This document shows positions 43,961 to 54,876 of a stretch of DNA of 64,000 bases, in pieces (within the stretch, counting starts at the first letter, position 1; each line of letters begins with the position of its first letter). The stretch lies in NCBI GenBank assembly GCA_033819885.1, contig JAQYUZ010000006.1, positions 124,001 through 188,000 of the forward strand, written 5' to 3'. The notes beneath the pieces were generated by a model. The model had not been told where the DNA came from and did not search any database. It saw only the letters and a program-made list of their open reading frames with translations. The stretch is from Microbotryomycetes sp. JL201. Taxonomy: Eukaryota > Basidiomycota > Microbotryomycetes. The translations under genes were made by a program, and so were the position numbers.

Positions 43961-45540
43961 TCACATGTGCTCTCCGCCGCAATCGCCCAACTCTGGAAAA
44001 CCGGTCAAGGTAAAACCTCCGCGAACGAGGGCAACCGACCAGGCACCATCCGTGTCTTTCGTGTCAAAAAGCTGTGAGAGATGTGCAACTCTTCGACGGC
44101 GACAGGTCCGTGCTCCAGAGGGGCAGTGCATGGCGTGAAGGCAAACTCCACACCGCCCGAAAGCGACAAGAAAAGAAGATGACAATAGATGGCCATGCAA
44201 GTAGGGAATCAAATCAACAAGACTTAAGGTAGAGCATGCAAGGAGGTACTGATGTCGTCGCGGATCGTGATTTTCATGAATTTCGTCGAGGAGTGTCTTT
44301 GAAGGTTCTGTAAGCAGATCAGGGTGTGTCTTCATGAGCTTCGTTTCCAGACAGAGTGTGCTCGATCTGCCACGGGACAACTTCAGTAGGCGAACGGAAA
44401 ACTGGCCACTCGGAAAGGGCTCACCTTTGTGAGGGATGCTGTAAACCAAGGGGCTGAATCGTGCAGCGTGCGAATGGAGTCTGAGTCAAGCTTGTACCTT
44501 GCCTCGTTCGTCAATAGGTAGCGCAAGGCTTTGTGCATAAGGAGTTGGATTGAAGGTGGCAGAGCAGCCAAGCGCTGTAGCAAGACTCATCAGTGTTTCG
44601 CGTTCCTGAATCATCAACCCCAGACCGTGAGTACTCACATGCCCGTCAATCATGACGCGCGGTTCTTCGTTCGTAGAATGTACTGACGAGTTTGAAGCTT
44701 TCGGACGATGACTATGAGCAGACCTAAGGATTGGGCCCGCCTCGTTCCGCTCAGTGATGTCCTGCAGTACTTCTCGTCCTGATGATTCGAAAGCTTGGAC
44801 GCCAGACCCAGAAGACGTTTGGAAGCTTTGCTTCCTGAAAACCGGAATCTGAGATTCATGGCTATGCAATTGGTGACTCGACGGTGTGAGGGAAGCGGGA
44901 TGTTTATCGAATGAGTTTTTTTGAGGCTCAAGGGTGAGGGGCTCTGCGAAAGCCATGAACGAACTGTGAGGCATCTGTCCCGATAGATCAGCGAGACATG
45001 CAAGCGCGTGCGTAAGCTCGAGAGCAGCGTGAGTGAGCTACATCACCAGCTCACCCTCGTACTGTGTCCTGAGTGAGGAAAGGAGGCGCTGTCGCTCTCC
45101 GACCGCAAACTTTGTGACGATGACAATGTCGAAGGAACGCTTCTTGAATTACGGAACGGCGAAGAGCTGACGATGCTGTCTTCTAATGTCGGGACCCGCC
45201 GCTTGAGAGCATCAAGAAAGGTTGGCGGCGTCGAAATTGCTCTTCTCATGTCGATCGACGCGTATTCCCATGACTTGACGGGCGCTGCTGAAGCGGGCGA
45301 CACCTTTGAGAGTTTCCAACTATACAAATGGTACTGTACATCCTCCGGGTTTGCTCGTTTGAGACTGGCACTCGAAACATTGTGCACTTCGTCTGCCGTA
45401 CATTGTGTCATGCACCGAATCGAGTTCGTTGCGCTGTCCCGAGGCCGGTGGAGCGAGTTCAACGGAGCAGACAACGACTCATTGATGCTACGCATTGACT
45501 CGCTCCCCTCGACTGGTGCGCTAGCACTTGTGCGCATCAT
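43961..45540 (-). CDS. Hypothetical Ser-rich protein, multi-exon
   Basis: Open frames on the minus strand linked by plausible short introns. The first exon (ATG ATG at 45540) gives a serine-rich segment with ANPEDVQYHLYSWKLSKVSP and TPPTFLDALKRRVPTLEDS. The second gives MPHSSFMAFAEPLTLEPQK and a Ser/His-rich stretch to MIDGH. This is spliced to RLAALPPSIQLLMHKALRYL then LTNEARYKLD, then to LLKLSRGRSSTLCLETKLMK and HPDLLTEPSKTLLDEIHENH. The open frame continues to a stop at 43961, but the last ~90 codons look less protein-like and may hold introns. No family is recognised. Splice structure and the 3' end are uncertain. Confidence 0.45.
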
Positions 45541-45928
45541 TAGGTAGTGAGTAAACCCAAATCCAGGGGGAAAAGGGATGCAGCGGCGCTGTCAGTTGTC
45601 TCACTTCGCCTCAAGGTTCACAGAACGTCCCCACAAAATCTAGAATCCGGACTCAAACAGAGCTTGCTACGAGGAGCCCTATTGTGTTCTCGAGCCATTG
45701 AGCCGGGTAGAGTGAAGAGCTTTTCACGTGCACAGATTTCCTGGAAATGAGCTGTGACACGGAATCATTGCTGAACAAGAGGAAGGCTCCAAAGATGGGT
45801 ACCACCACGCGACTATCAGAGTAGGCATGTACTTTATGGCAGGAAAAGCGCACGGGTTTTTCGGCCTCGCGCTATGATAGTTTGACGATGCGCAGTCCAA
45901 ATCCTGGGCACTGACTCCGACCATCACC
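45541..45928. other. Divergent region between hypothetical gene and TAF6
   Basis: 388 bp between two opposite start codons. No conserved motif, repeat or RNA gene noticed; presumed promoters. Confidence 0.4.
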
Positions 45929-47765
45929 ATGTCGGGTGGCGTGTGGAAGAAGGACTCTGTCAAGGTGAGTGTCAGGACTATCTCAATCCGTCTTGTGCGG
46001 CTCAAAGGCTCGATAACACGCAGGATGTGGCAGAGAGCGTTGGCATCTCGAACTTGTCGGACGAGGTCGCGACGGCACTTGCAGGCGACGTCGAGTACAG
46101 GCTTTGGGAGGTTATCGAGGTGAGGCATTCGCGTGCTCGTGGGCACATTGCGGCGCTTTCGTGGCAAGCTGCCTCGGCACTCGATCCAGTTGCGCTCACG
46201 CGTCGTCGTGTTACCTCGCGCAGGAGTCGATGAAGTTTATGAGGCACGCTAAACGCACTCGACTAAAAGTGGACGATGTCAATCACGCGCTGCGAATGCG
46301 CAATTACGAGCCGCTCTGGGGATTTGGCACGACGTCGCACTTGCCATTCCGCAGAACCGTCACACCCACAGGTGTCGTCTACTACGTCGAGGACGAAGAG
46401 ATTGACCTCGGCAAAGCCATCAAGTCGGAGCTTCCTAGCGTGCCGAGAGACGTCAGCTTCACAGGTCCGTCGCCTGGTCTCATCGGCGCTCGTTCCAGAA
46501 CTGACCACGATCAAACACAGCACATTGGCTGGCAATCGAGGGAGTCCAGCCATTGATCAAGGAGAACCCATCTCCAGCCGGCAAGTCGTCCGTGTCCGTT
46601 CCGAAGCGAACGAGCATTGACGCCTTTCTCGATGCAGAACTGGCTCGCTATGCAAAGCAAACAGGTCCGATCACAAGTTCAACACAGGATGCGTCAGGCA
46701 CAACGATCACACCACTCGTCAAGCACGTGCTTTCGCGCGAATTGCAACTCTACTTCACCCGCTTGACAGAGGCACTCATTGGTGGCGAACAAGAGATGCG
46801 CGATGCCGCCCTGGGCAGTGTGCGAAGCGATCCTGGCCTACATCAACTCGTGCCCTACCTCATTGGCTGGGGCGGAGAGCAGGCAAGCAGGCCTGCTGTA
46901 AGCGCGCTCGAGCTTTGACTCTGACTCTGCCGCCATGCAGATTGCCAATCACCTCGACAATTTGCAAGCACTTGAACGTGCTCTTGATCTTTTCCATGCG
47001 ATGCTTGAAAACTCGACGCTTTTCATCGAACCTTATGTCAGTAGCTATCTGACGCATCCCAAAACCGCTGCAATGCTGAGCAGCGAAATGGTTGCCCCCG
47101 CAGCTGCATCAACTTACTCCGCCAGTCCTCACTTGCCTTCTCACCTCGTCGCTGCCCCCTGGTACTCCGAACGCCTATCCGTCGCCGTTGCAAATACGAA
47201 CTTCGGCCTCATCTTTGCTCCATTTGCTGCTCAGCCGGCATTCTGCGTCTTACCCATCACTCAAGCCGCGAATCACAAAGACTCTGCTGCGCGGTCTCGG
47301 AGGCGACAACAGAGGTTTGGGTGCACGGTGGGGCGCGGCGCGTGGTTTGAGCGGCATCGTCGGAGGTTCTGGGGGCAACCGAGCGGTCCGCGAATGGGTC
47401 GGCGCCGGCTTGAAAACGTTGGGGGAGCTTATTGAAAGGGAAGACGAAGCAGAACCAGGGGAGCGGAACGAGGTCGTCAGGGAAATTTTGGTCAGTATAC
47501 TTTTTGCTGAACCCCAAGGCTGCACGCTGACCGATACGCGCCGCAGACTGTGCTCAAAAGCTCGTTGCTAGATGCAGAGCGCGTAAAGGATGATTCTGAA
47601 GCGGAGCCACCTCTGGAAGATCTGACTGAGCGCTACGGTTTGCTGTTTGCGCAAGCGATTGCCGAGCAGTGGGACCGGGGAGGCCGAGATATTTGGCGGC
47701 AGGTGCCTGGCTCGACGGGCTCGACGTCTGCAGAGAAAGCACGAGACGCGGCTGCCGACGAATGA
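45929..47765 (+). CDS. TAF6: Transcription initiation factor TFIID subunit 6 (TAF6)
   Basis: The N-terminal histone fold reads MSGGVWKKDSVKDVAESVGI, SNLSDEVATALAGDVEYRLW and FMRHAKRTRLKVDDVNHALR, formed across two short introns. It is followed by MRNYEPLWGF, YYVEDEEIDLGKAI and AHWLAIEGVQPLIKENP, the conserved linker typical of TAF6. The HEAT-repeat C-terminal region includes VKHVLSRELQLYFTRLTEAL, ALGSVRSDPGLHQLVPYLIG, ANHLDNLQALERALDLFHAM and KTLLRGLGGDNRGLGARWGA. The stop is at 47765. TAF6 pairs with TAF9 in TFIID and also occurs in SAGA, so it shares a complex with the Ada3 encoded at 28-30.6 kb. One intron can use either a GC donor (after GGEQ) or a GT donor 12 bases later; both keep phase. 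Confidence 0.94.
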
Positions 47766-48345
47766 CACTGGCGCCTCATCTTTCTGTAGCGATTTGAATG
47801 AAAGTCCACCTTGCCAATGTTGTAAAACCGATCAGCACTCGAATGTTCTCCAGGCCACGTGTTGGATGTCACCTGGCTTGGTCGATGGGTGTTGTCTGGT
47901 CACGAGACTAGGGCGACGACGCGTCGAGAGACGCGCGACTGGTTTCATCATTATTGGCGAGAGAGGGATCTTGCATGCCAAGGGGCGCAGATATGAAATT
48001 CGATCATTATACAGTCCCATGCAGTCCTAACGTTTTCGTAAATGCCAACAAAAAAAGAACCCTCGCCGGCTGCGGACAAGTGCACGGCCTCGTATTCAAC
48101 CATCTATCAATCACCGTCAAGCCAGTGCCACCGCTCCGACCCCTTGTCGCTCATTCCCCATCCTTTTTTGTACGTCTGAGCTAACGGTACACTTGCATTC
48201 GCGTGTGTCACTCGCGCGTTGTTGACAAAGGCACGCACTTGCGGCAGACCAGGCACACAAAACCGACCAATCGACGGCGCGAACACCGCCTGGTTGATAC
48301 TTTCATTCCTTACAATCACCTTCCCCATCACGCCGGCATCCCGCC
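47766..48345. other. Intergenic region upstream of the secreted DPBB protein
   Basis: 580 bp. The last ~200 bases before the start codon are C- and CA-rich, consistent with a promoter and 5' leader. No gene or repeat is recognised. Confidence 0.4.
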
Positions 48346-49513
48346 ATGCCAGTATCTGTCGCTGGCACGGCGCTTTTGTTGGCGTCCGTCGCTCTGTCCG
48401 TCACCGCCAATGCCGTGCACGGACCGGCCGCCGACCATCAGGCACACGCCAGACGCATGCAGCATGGTAATTTGCGGCACCGAGCCACGTTCTCGCAGCA
48501 TGGTAACGCGCTCGTACTCGACAAGCTCTCGTTCAACAACGAGTCGACGCCCGGCCTTGCCATGCGCTCGGCGGCGTCGTCCGGCAACCACACGCTGCAT
48601 AAGCGCGACTACCAAGGCCGTGCAACGTTCTTCGAACCTGGCCTTGGCGCTTGTGGCACGCATAGTTCGGCAAGCGACTACATGGTCGCTCTGAATGAGC
48701 CGATGTACGGTGACCTGAGTGCAGTCTCGCCGTGGTGCTTCCAGACCATCACCATCTTCTACGGCAAGTTGTCGCGGGCTGTGGTCCTCGTGTGCAGCCT
48801 CATTGACTTTCCAGGTCTCGTCCTCCAGGTGGCAAGTCTGCCCAAGCCACCATTCTCGACGCGTGCCCTGGGTGCCCGTATGGCGCGCTTGACATGTCGC
48901 CGGGCTTGTTCAATCATTTTGCGAACCCCGACGTCGGCGTCTTCTACATGTCGTGGCAAGCAGGCGGTGGTGATCCAAAACCGGAGACAACCACCACGAC
49001 GACAACGACAACCACTACGACGACGACGACAACAACTACCACGACAACGACGTGGACTCCGCCGCCGACGACGACAACGTAAGACGTTCTGCCAGAGTTC
49101 TCGGAACGGAGTAAGCTGATGACACGTCTGACCACAGGACTACAACAACAACGACAACGACAACGACAACGACGGAGCCCACGACGACAACAACCTCAAC
49201 GACAAGCTCGAGCTCGAGCTCCACTTCGAGTTCCTCGAGTTCGACGACATCTTCCTCGAGCTCGGTCGCTTCGTCCGCTTCATCAGGCATCAGTAGAGTG
49301 CGATCATCAGCGTCGCCCATCATCAGCGGCTCTGCAAGCTCTGCTGCACCGCGAAGCGTCGCAAGCGCAGGCTCGGCTGCGCCTACTGCCGTCATGGCAC
49401 CAGGCGGCAACCTTGACCTGATCGCAAACTCGTTTGTCGCGATGGGCAACTTGGCCAACTCTGCAGTTGAAGCTGCCCAGCAATTACAGCTTCAGCAAGC
49501 TGAGGGCAATTGA
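48346..49513 (+). CDS. Secreted double-psi beta-barrel (RlpA/barwin-like) protein with threonine-rich tail, 347 aa
   Basis: Three exons (48346-48763, 48829-49078, 49138-49513). An N-terminal signal peptide (MPVSVAGTALLLASVALSVT, ANA) is followed by a propeptide ending in a Lys-Arg Kex2-type site at TLHKR. The mature domain begins YQGRATFFEPGLGACGTHS and contains ALNEPMYGDLS, WCFQTITIFY, GGKSAQATILDACPGC and GALDMSPGLF. This is the double-psi beta-barrel of expansin-like, RlpA-like and cerato-platanin-neighbouring fungal wall proteins. It carries the GxCG, CxxC and Asp features of the family. Then comes a near-pure threonine tract of about 30 residues, a second Thr stretch and a Ser/Ala-rich tail. 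No GPI hydrophobic end is seen, so it is probably secreted or held in the wall by O-mannosylation. The first intron has a GCAAGT donor. Confidence 0.9.
48989..49078. repeat. ACN threonine-codon microsatellite in coding sequence
   Basis: Runs of acg/aca/acc triplets encode the threonine tract of the double-psi beta-barrel protein, interrupted by WTPPP. A second run lies at 49139-49195 in the next exon. Such tracts are prone to length variation. Confidence 0.9.
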
Positions 49514-49823
49514 CGCGCAGTCCTCGTGCGTCGGGCGAGCAGCTATACTGAATCAATCTCTTGACGAGATCCGGGCGAGTAAGCTGTCTCATATGTTCAA
49601 AGGCTGCCTTTCTTAATCATGCGCTCCTCTCTTGTTTTGAGCCATCTCTTTGAAGTGTTTGTTCGCCTGTTTTTACTGTCGTTTTTACATCTTTTCCATC
49701 GCCAGTCGATGTTCCACCACCGCTCAGCAGCAAATTGTCACGTCGTGTGTGCCAATCTTGCGCGCTCCCTCCCCTCTCGCAATTCGCAACCTACACCTTT
49801 CTTTGCAATACCTATCTTCTTAC
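49514..49823. other. Convergent 3' region
   Basis: 310 bp between the stop of the DPBB gene (+) and the stop of the downstream WD40 gene (-). T-rich on the plus strand, as expected for 3' UTR and termination sequence. No gene recognised. Confidence 0.4.
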
Positions 49824-52210
49824 TCAATCCGACTCAAAGACACTTACGAAACCCGCAGAGTCGCCGGTACCCAGCAGGATCGAACTTACATGGTCGGAGC
49901 GGGCGGCGACTGAAGTCAACTGACCCTGTCTGACAGGAACTTTTGCATGAGAATGAGAGATGCTGGTCTGGCCCCCGGTCGATCCTTCTGAATCTCTATC
50001 CGAGTAGGCTCGTGGTACGTTGAACGCGGCCGAGGCAGGTGCGTCATCGTATCTCATGGGGTACACTGATACAGTGTCGTGTATCGATGGTAAGGCGACC
50101 ATGATTGACAGATTGCGATCCTTTGGGACGAGCAAAGCCGGTCGTGCTGCAAAGACAGGAAACACTGATCATGGGCTGTTAGACATGATCATGTAAATGA
50201 CTTGTGAGGACGTACGTTGGCAATTGTGCTGCGTGTTCGGGTTCGCGTTAGCCTAATAGACGACCTGTTCTTACCGTGAAGGCTCGCTCACTTGGATTAT
50301 TGCACTCGGCCCCGTCTGATTCTTGGCCAGAAGCTCTGCATCGAAGACTAAAATAACTCGATCAACTGGGGCTCGATCATTTCCGAAATTAACGTGGATT
50401 TACCCTGCACGACATTGTGGTACGAGGCCGAGGACGTGACCAGCTTTGAAGTTGTCGTATCGAATTGAACAGATCCGCAAGCTTTCGCTCGTTCGATGCT
50501 CGTCACTGGTTCTGTGGTGCCGTGTTTGCTCTGGCGGATCTTTCTGATGTCCCAGATGCTGATCGCGCGCTTGATTAGCTTGCGTCGCGGTCCAAGTCAG
50601 GCTGCTTCCAATTCTCACTGGACCGGACCGTCGTATTGTGCAGTCGCCAACGTGTGCTTGTCTGAGGAAGCTGCAATATCAGACACTGTGTGGTAATGTC
50701 ATCAGCTTTAAGCATATCGGATCGGCGCGACAGAACCTGCATCTTCCGCCAACATTCCACTTCGAAGCTCGTTGCATAGGCAGTCTCAGGTCTCGATGGT
50801 GCATATGGCCGTGCCTATCAACGGCTGTATGACTTTCATTAGCGGAAACCTTCTTTTTTTTTAGGGTGTCGTGGCACCGTACCCCAAATGTTCGTTCCTT
50901 TGGCATCGGAATCAAGGCCCACGATTGGTGGCACAGCCTGGGACTCATCTTCGTACGTATCTGCATCAACGGCCAGCTCGTGCTTGGCAGTTATGAGGTC
51001 AAGCCTGCGCACCGAGCCGTCCAGAGACGAGCTGAAGATCTGCGAGTGGACCTCGTTACATCGCAAGCAGGGGACGATAAAGAGCCGAAAGTCCGTACAT
51101 ATTTACATTCACCTCCTGGTGAGCACAATCGACTGACGGCTCTTGCGTGCGGCTTCCAGTACCAGGCTGAACCCAATTGAAAGTGTCCATCTTCTGATGC
51201 AGCCAGCAGGCCCACGTGTCCGCGCTGATCTCCCACCAGCAGCTTTACATCTAGCTATCAGTCCCTTTGCGGAATAGGTCGATTCCTGTCAGCTCACTAT
51301 GCGTCGCCTTGGTGTGGCGGACCACTTCACCGTTCGAATAAAGTCTGGTACCACCTGCTCAAGTATTGTCAGTGGCGTAACAAATGTATCAACACGACGC
51401 ACCTTTCTTGTGTGCTTGTGATGTATGGCGCTGACGCAAATGGGATCTTTGGCAGAAGCTTGAGGTTCGCAAGCATTTCGATCGATTTCGCCCAGTACGC
51501 CTTCGAACACCGCGACGAGCTCTCGTAAGTCTGACATGCCTGGCTCCGCTCTCAAACATTCGACGGGCCTCGTTTCCTGTTTTCGCTGCCTCGCCCTTTT
51601 CCTCTCAAGCTTTCGTTCTAGCAAAGCTTGCTGCAAACATTTAAGCGCAAAGTCAGCCTAGTTTGGGGCCTGGCGAGCCATCAGGGTGAGCCATATCCCG
51701 CACCTCTTCTGCGATCCGTTGTAGTTCTGCTTGTCGTTCACTCCTCCTGATCAGCTCTCGTTCATCCTCCGACTCGTGGTCAGACTCGAACCCTCTGCCC
51801 GGCTTGTTGTACGTTTTCTTGTGCGAGCCCTTCATCGTCAACCTTGGCCTCTTGAATCTTCTCCGCTTTGTTTGTACCTGAGAATGCAACGCCAAGTCGC
51901 TCGTTGATGCGACTGGAACGTTCGTGCCACCGATCGGATCTATGGCCTGAGTGCGGCCTGACGGAACCATCCCAGCTAGCCCGGTAGCGGCCAGTCGCTC
52001 TACAGTAGCAAATGCAAAATGATCAAACGCTATTCATTCGATACTGCAGCTCGCGCGATGTGCGAAACGCCCAATTGACTGACCCTGAATGCGCTGCAGG
52101 TTCAACATGCGCTGTTGAGCGCTACAGAAGCACGGATGAGCTTGTCATCTTCATATCGAGCTTTACATGTTCTCACTAGCTCATCGGAGCGGTCATACTC
52201 GGCGATGCCG
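49824..52210 (-). CDS. CMR1/WDR76-family WD40 protein, diverged paralogue
   Basis: Short exons give an N-terminus EYDRSDEL joined to RMLNLQRIQERLAATGLAGM, the helix pattern at the start of Cmr1-type proteins. A basic stretch (TKRRRFKRPRLTMKGSHKK) and a charged coiled coil ending MAHPDGSPGPKLG follow. WD40 segments follow: FVTPLTILEQVVPDFIRTVK, VGDQRGHVGLL, WKPHARAVSRL, SQIFSSSLDGSVRRLDLITA, NIWGTVPRHP and, at the end, GTGDSAGFVSVFESD. The order and spacing mirror the neighbouring CMR1 gene, but the sequences are clearly diverged. Cmr1/WDR76 proteins bind damaged or misfolded-protein-associated chromatin. The start codon is unresolved and lies between about 52190 and 52290, within 100 bp of the CMR1 stop. 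Confidence 0.7.
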
Positions 52211-52293
52211 CACGTTCAGGAGCCGAAAGAGCTGGTGCATGATTTGTAGTGCATGCAAGGTATCTAAGCTGTATGTAATACGACATGTGTACC

Positions 52294-54400
52294 TCACCGA
52301 GGTAACGCATAGAAGCTGACTTTGCCACTCGCATTTCCACCTGCAAACACGCACTCCCTGACCGGATGGGCGGCTGTGACGGCCGGGACAGCCGAAATCG
52401 CATCATCGGTGAGGCCATGCAATCTCGTCATGGTGCTTTTCACGTTGGCGAGTGGGGCGTAAACATCGATTGTGCGCTTCATGTTACCGACTGTCAAGTG
52501 CGAAGGAAGTGTCGGACACATAGACCATTGCGCTTTGAAGACGGTCACGTAGCGGCCAACTGGAGTGGCAAATGCAGGTCAGCTCTCCTGACCACCGATA
52601 CGACGGTTCACAAAATCTACCTTGACAATCATGCTGTATCAATTGGAGCGATTTAAGCATTTGGTCCACATGTCAAGTCGCAAAATACTCACGTTCATCA
52701 CACATGTCGGCTCGAAAGCCTTTCCTTGGATGGTACTCAATTTCCAAGGATCCATCTCAAACACTATGTAAGATCAAGTCAGCGACAGTCTGTTGTGCCT
52801 GAACATTGCTCGACTGACCGCGCAATTTATCGTCATACGAGGTCGACAATATCTTTGTGCCGGTCCGGTCAAAGTATGCAGACGAACATGCGTTCTTGTG
52901 TGGGTACGTGGCGACGGTGCAGTCTTCGATCAAGGACGAGCTTGCATCTTCAGGCAAGTCGACGAGTTTGCCGAGGTCCCAGACTCTGCGTGCGATGTGA
53001 GACATTGCTCAAGGCACATAGTGACGTAGCGACTCACTTCATGACTTGCTTCAAGTGAGCGGTCACGCCAACCGACGGGTTCGACGGGTTAATGCTGAAG
53101 CCGCCAACTGCCAGAAGCAGTTCAGATGCGTTCATGCCACACAAAGGCGACAACGGCTCACTCTTCTTTCCTTTGGCGTCAGCTCTCCATCTGCGAGCGG
53201 ATTCCATCGGCTCGCGCATGTCACGGTGAATCAGGCCTCCAACATTATCGACCGCTGAAGCAGAACGAGAGGTCAGGCGGAGGCATCGCAATGGGGAGTG
53301 ATGATGGGCTCACCCCACAGATTCTGTCCGGTATTGTCGAAGTCGAAAGAGTGGATCAGGTGACTTTGGTCGGTGTCCTCGTCCCACTGGTCGGTGTCGA
53401 GCACTTCTTCATGCTTGCCAGTCTCGAAATTCAATCGCCTGAGAGTACAGTCGTAAGATGACGTGTAGACCTGGACATCCAAGATCAGCGGGTCGCATTC
53501 GCGCTTTGCGGAAGCAAGCGTACATTCGACATGTCGTTTGGAGCAAACTTCAGCATCGATACGGTCCCATAATGCTGCTTCCAATGCCAGAATGAGCCCT
53601 TCTGAACCCCGCCATCATCATCTTCCAGTCCTGCGTCTGTGGCGTCCCACAATGCAACGTTGCCAGACTTGTCGCCTACGAAGATCTGAGAAAATACGAG
53701 TTAGTTGAATGATGATTCCGATACGGCAATTCGGCCATACCAAATCTCTCAACGTATGAGGATGGAATGCCATCGAGTAGATTCGGTCCGGAATCACCTG
53801 AAGTGCGGGAATCGTCAATCCACGTGCAATTCCGGCGCCCTACGAATTGTACCTTGACCGTGGCCCGGTGGTCCAAATTTCCAACTTTGCGTTTGAGTGC
53901 GTCTACATCAGTCTTACTGGCCGCGTGGTTCTGAATAAGTGTCGAAGCCGTGCTGTTTTTGCCACCCTTCTTTTTCTTGCCACCGACGTCGTCAGACGAT
54001 TCGGCGAACGGAACGAAGACGTCTTGGAACAATTGCGTCAACGTTTCAGTGTCTTTGCAGTCTGTGACGCCGGACAAGGCTTCGACCTGACGTTCGCTGT
54101 GCTTCGCGATCCTGTCTCGCTCTCTCTGTTCCGCCCAAGCTCGTTCCTCTTCCTGCATGCGTTGAAAGAAACGAGAATGTCAGCCAACCAGTCAATAGAA
54201 CCCAGCTTCGTTGTACATTACCTCTTCCGCCGCTTGTTTCTCCTCTGCCGACCTCTGGCTCTCGACGACCCTGCCGCTCCTTCTCGTGCCTATACGAGGT
54301 TCGACTGGTGATGAAGGTACTTTGCGCTTCCTCGGTGTCGACGATGGTGCCTTTTCTGGCTTCGGTGGCGGCAGGTCGGGTTGGATTTCGGCCAGCGCCT
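52294..54400 (-). CDS. CMR1: DNA damage-binding protein CMR1 (WD40)
   Basis: From the N-terminal side: ALAEIQPDLPPPKPEK, the basic segment RIGTRRSGRVVESQRSAEEK, EEERAWAEQRERDRIAKHS, a lysine-rich stretch (GGKKKKGGKN) and then the beta propeller. Propeller motifs are FVGDKSGNVALWDATDA, HYGTVSMLKFAPN, TSSYDCTLRRLNFETGKHEE, IHSFDFDNTGQNLWG, RRVWDLGKLVDLPED, FDRTGTKILSTSYDDKLRVF, HLTVGNMKRTIDVYAP and the final FAGGNASGKVSFYALPR at 52294. The family acts in genome-stability foci with the proteasome and histones. Support ends at an acceptor at 54400; the first exon(s) with the start codon could not be identified in 54401-54800. Confidence 0.85.
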
Positions 54401-54876
54401 CTACAACAACGAACAATCGAAGTCAGTATGGTGCGCCACAAGGAATTCAAGAGAATCGAGCGGACCATCGTGGGCTTGCATGCGCTTGGCACGCAGTTGG
54501 GCGCTGCAAGCGATGGGCGGCGGACGTGAGCGATCGACGTTGCACGAGGCGTATACCAGCGGCAGTGACAGTGTACATACTAGGACAGACCCATCGTGAA
54601 CTACTCTAGAAACTCTGAGGGCGAGCGTGCGTGTGCCGTCAGAGGCACGAGGCGGAGTGGCAAACTGCGAGTTGCCGCGTCGCGTCGCGGCGCCGGCCGC
54701 AGTCGCTCTCGAATGATACACTCGGACCTCGCTGAAGCTCAAGCATGGCTCAATTTCGAGGCATGTCGCAATGCAAAGAAACAGACAAGACAGTTACAAC
54801 GGTAATTGGATATACAACGTCTGCTGAAGCAAGAGGGGACCAGGAAGAACGAGACGACACAGAGAAAGGCAAGAGA
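54401..54876. other. CMR1 5' region and RPF2 3' flank
   Basis: About 475 bp. It must contain the missing first exon and promoter of CMR1 and the 3' UTR of RPF2, both on the minus strand. Short open frames on both strands give no family match. Confidence 0.4.

Noticed and set aside
46896-46955. GC donor (gcaagc) for a TAF6 intron
   Set aside because: A GT donor (gtaagc) 12 bases downstream keeps the same phase and gives a plausible 43-nt intron, so this is not counted as a forced GC-AG case.
49036-49458. Minus-strand open frame with long valine runs
   Set aside because: Antisense of the ACN threonine repeats in the DPBB protein gene.
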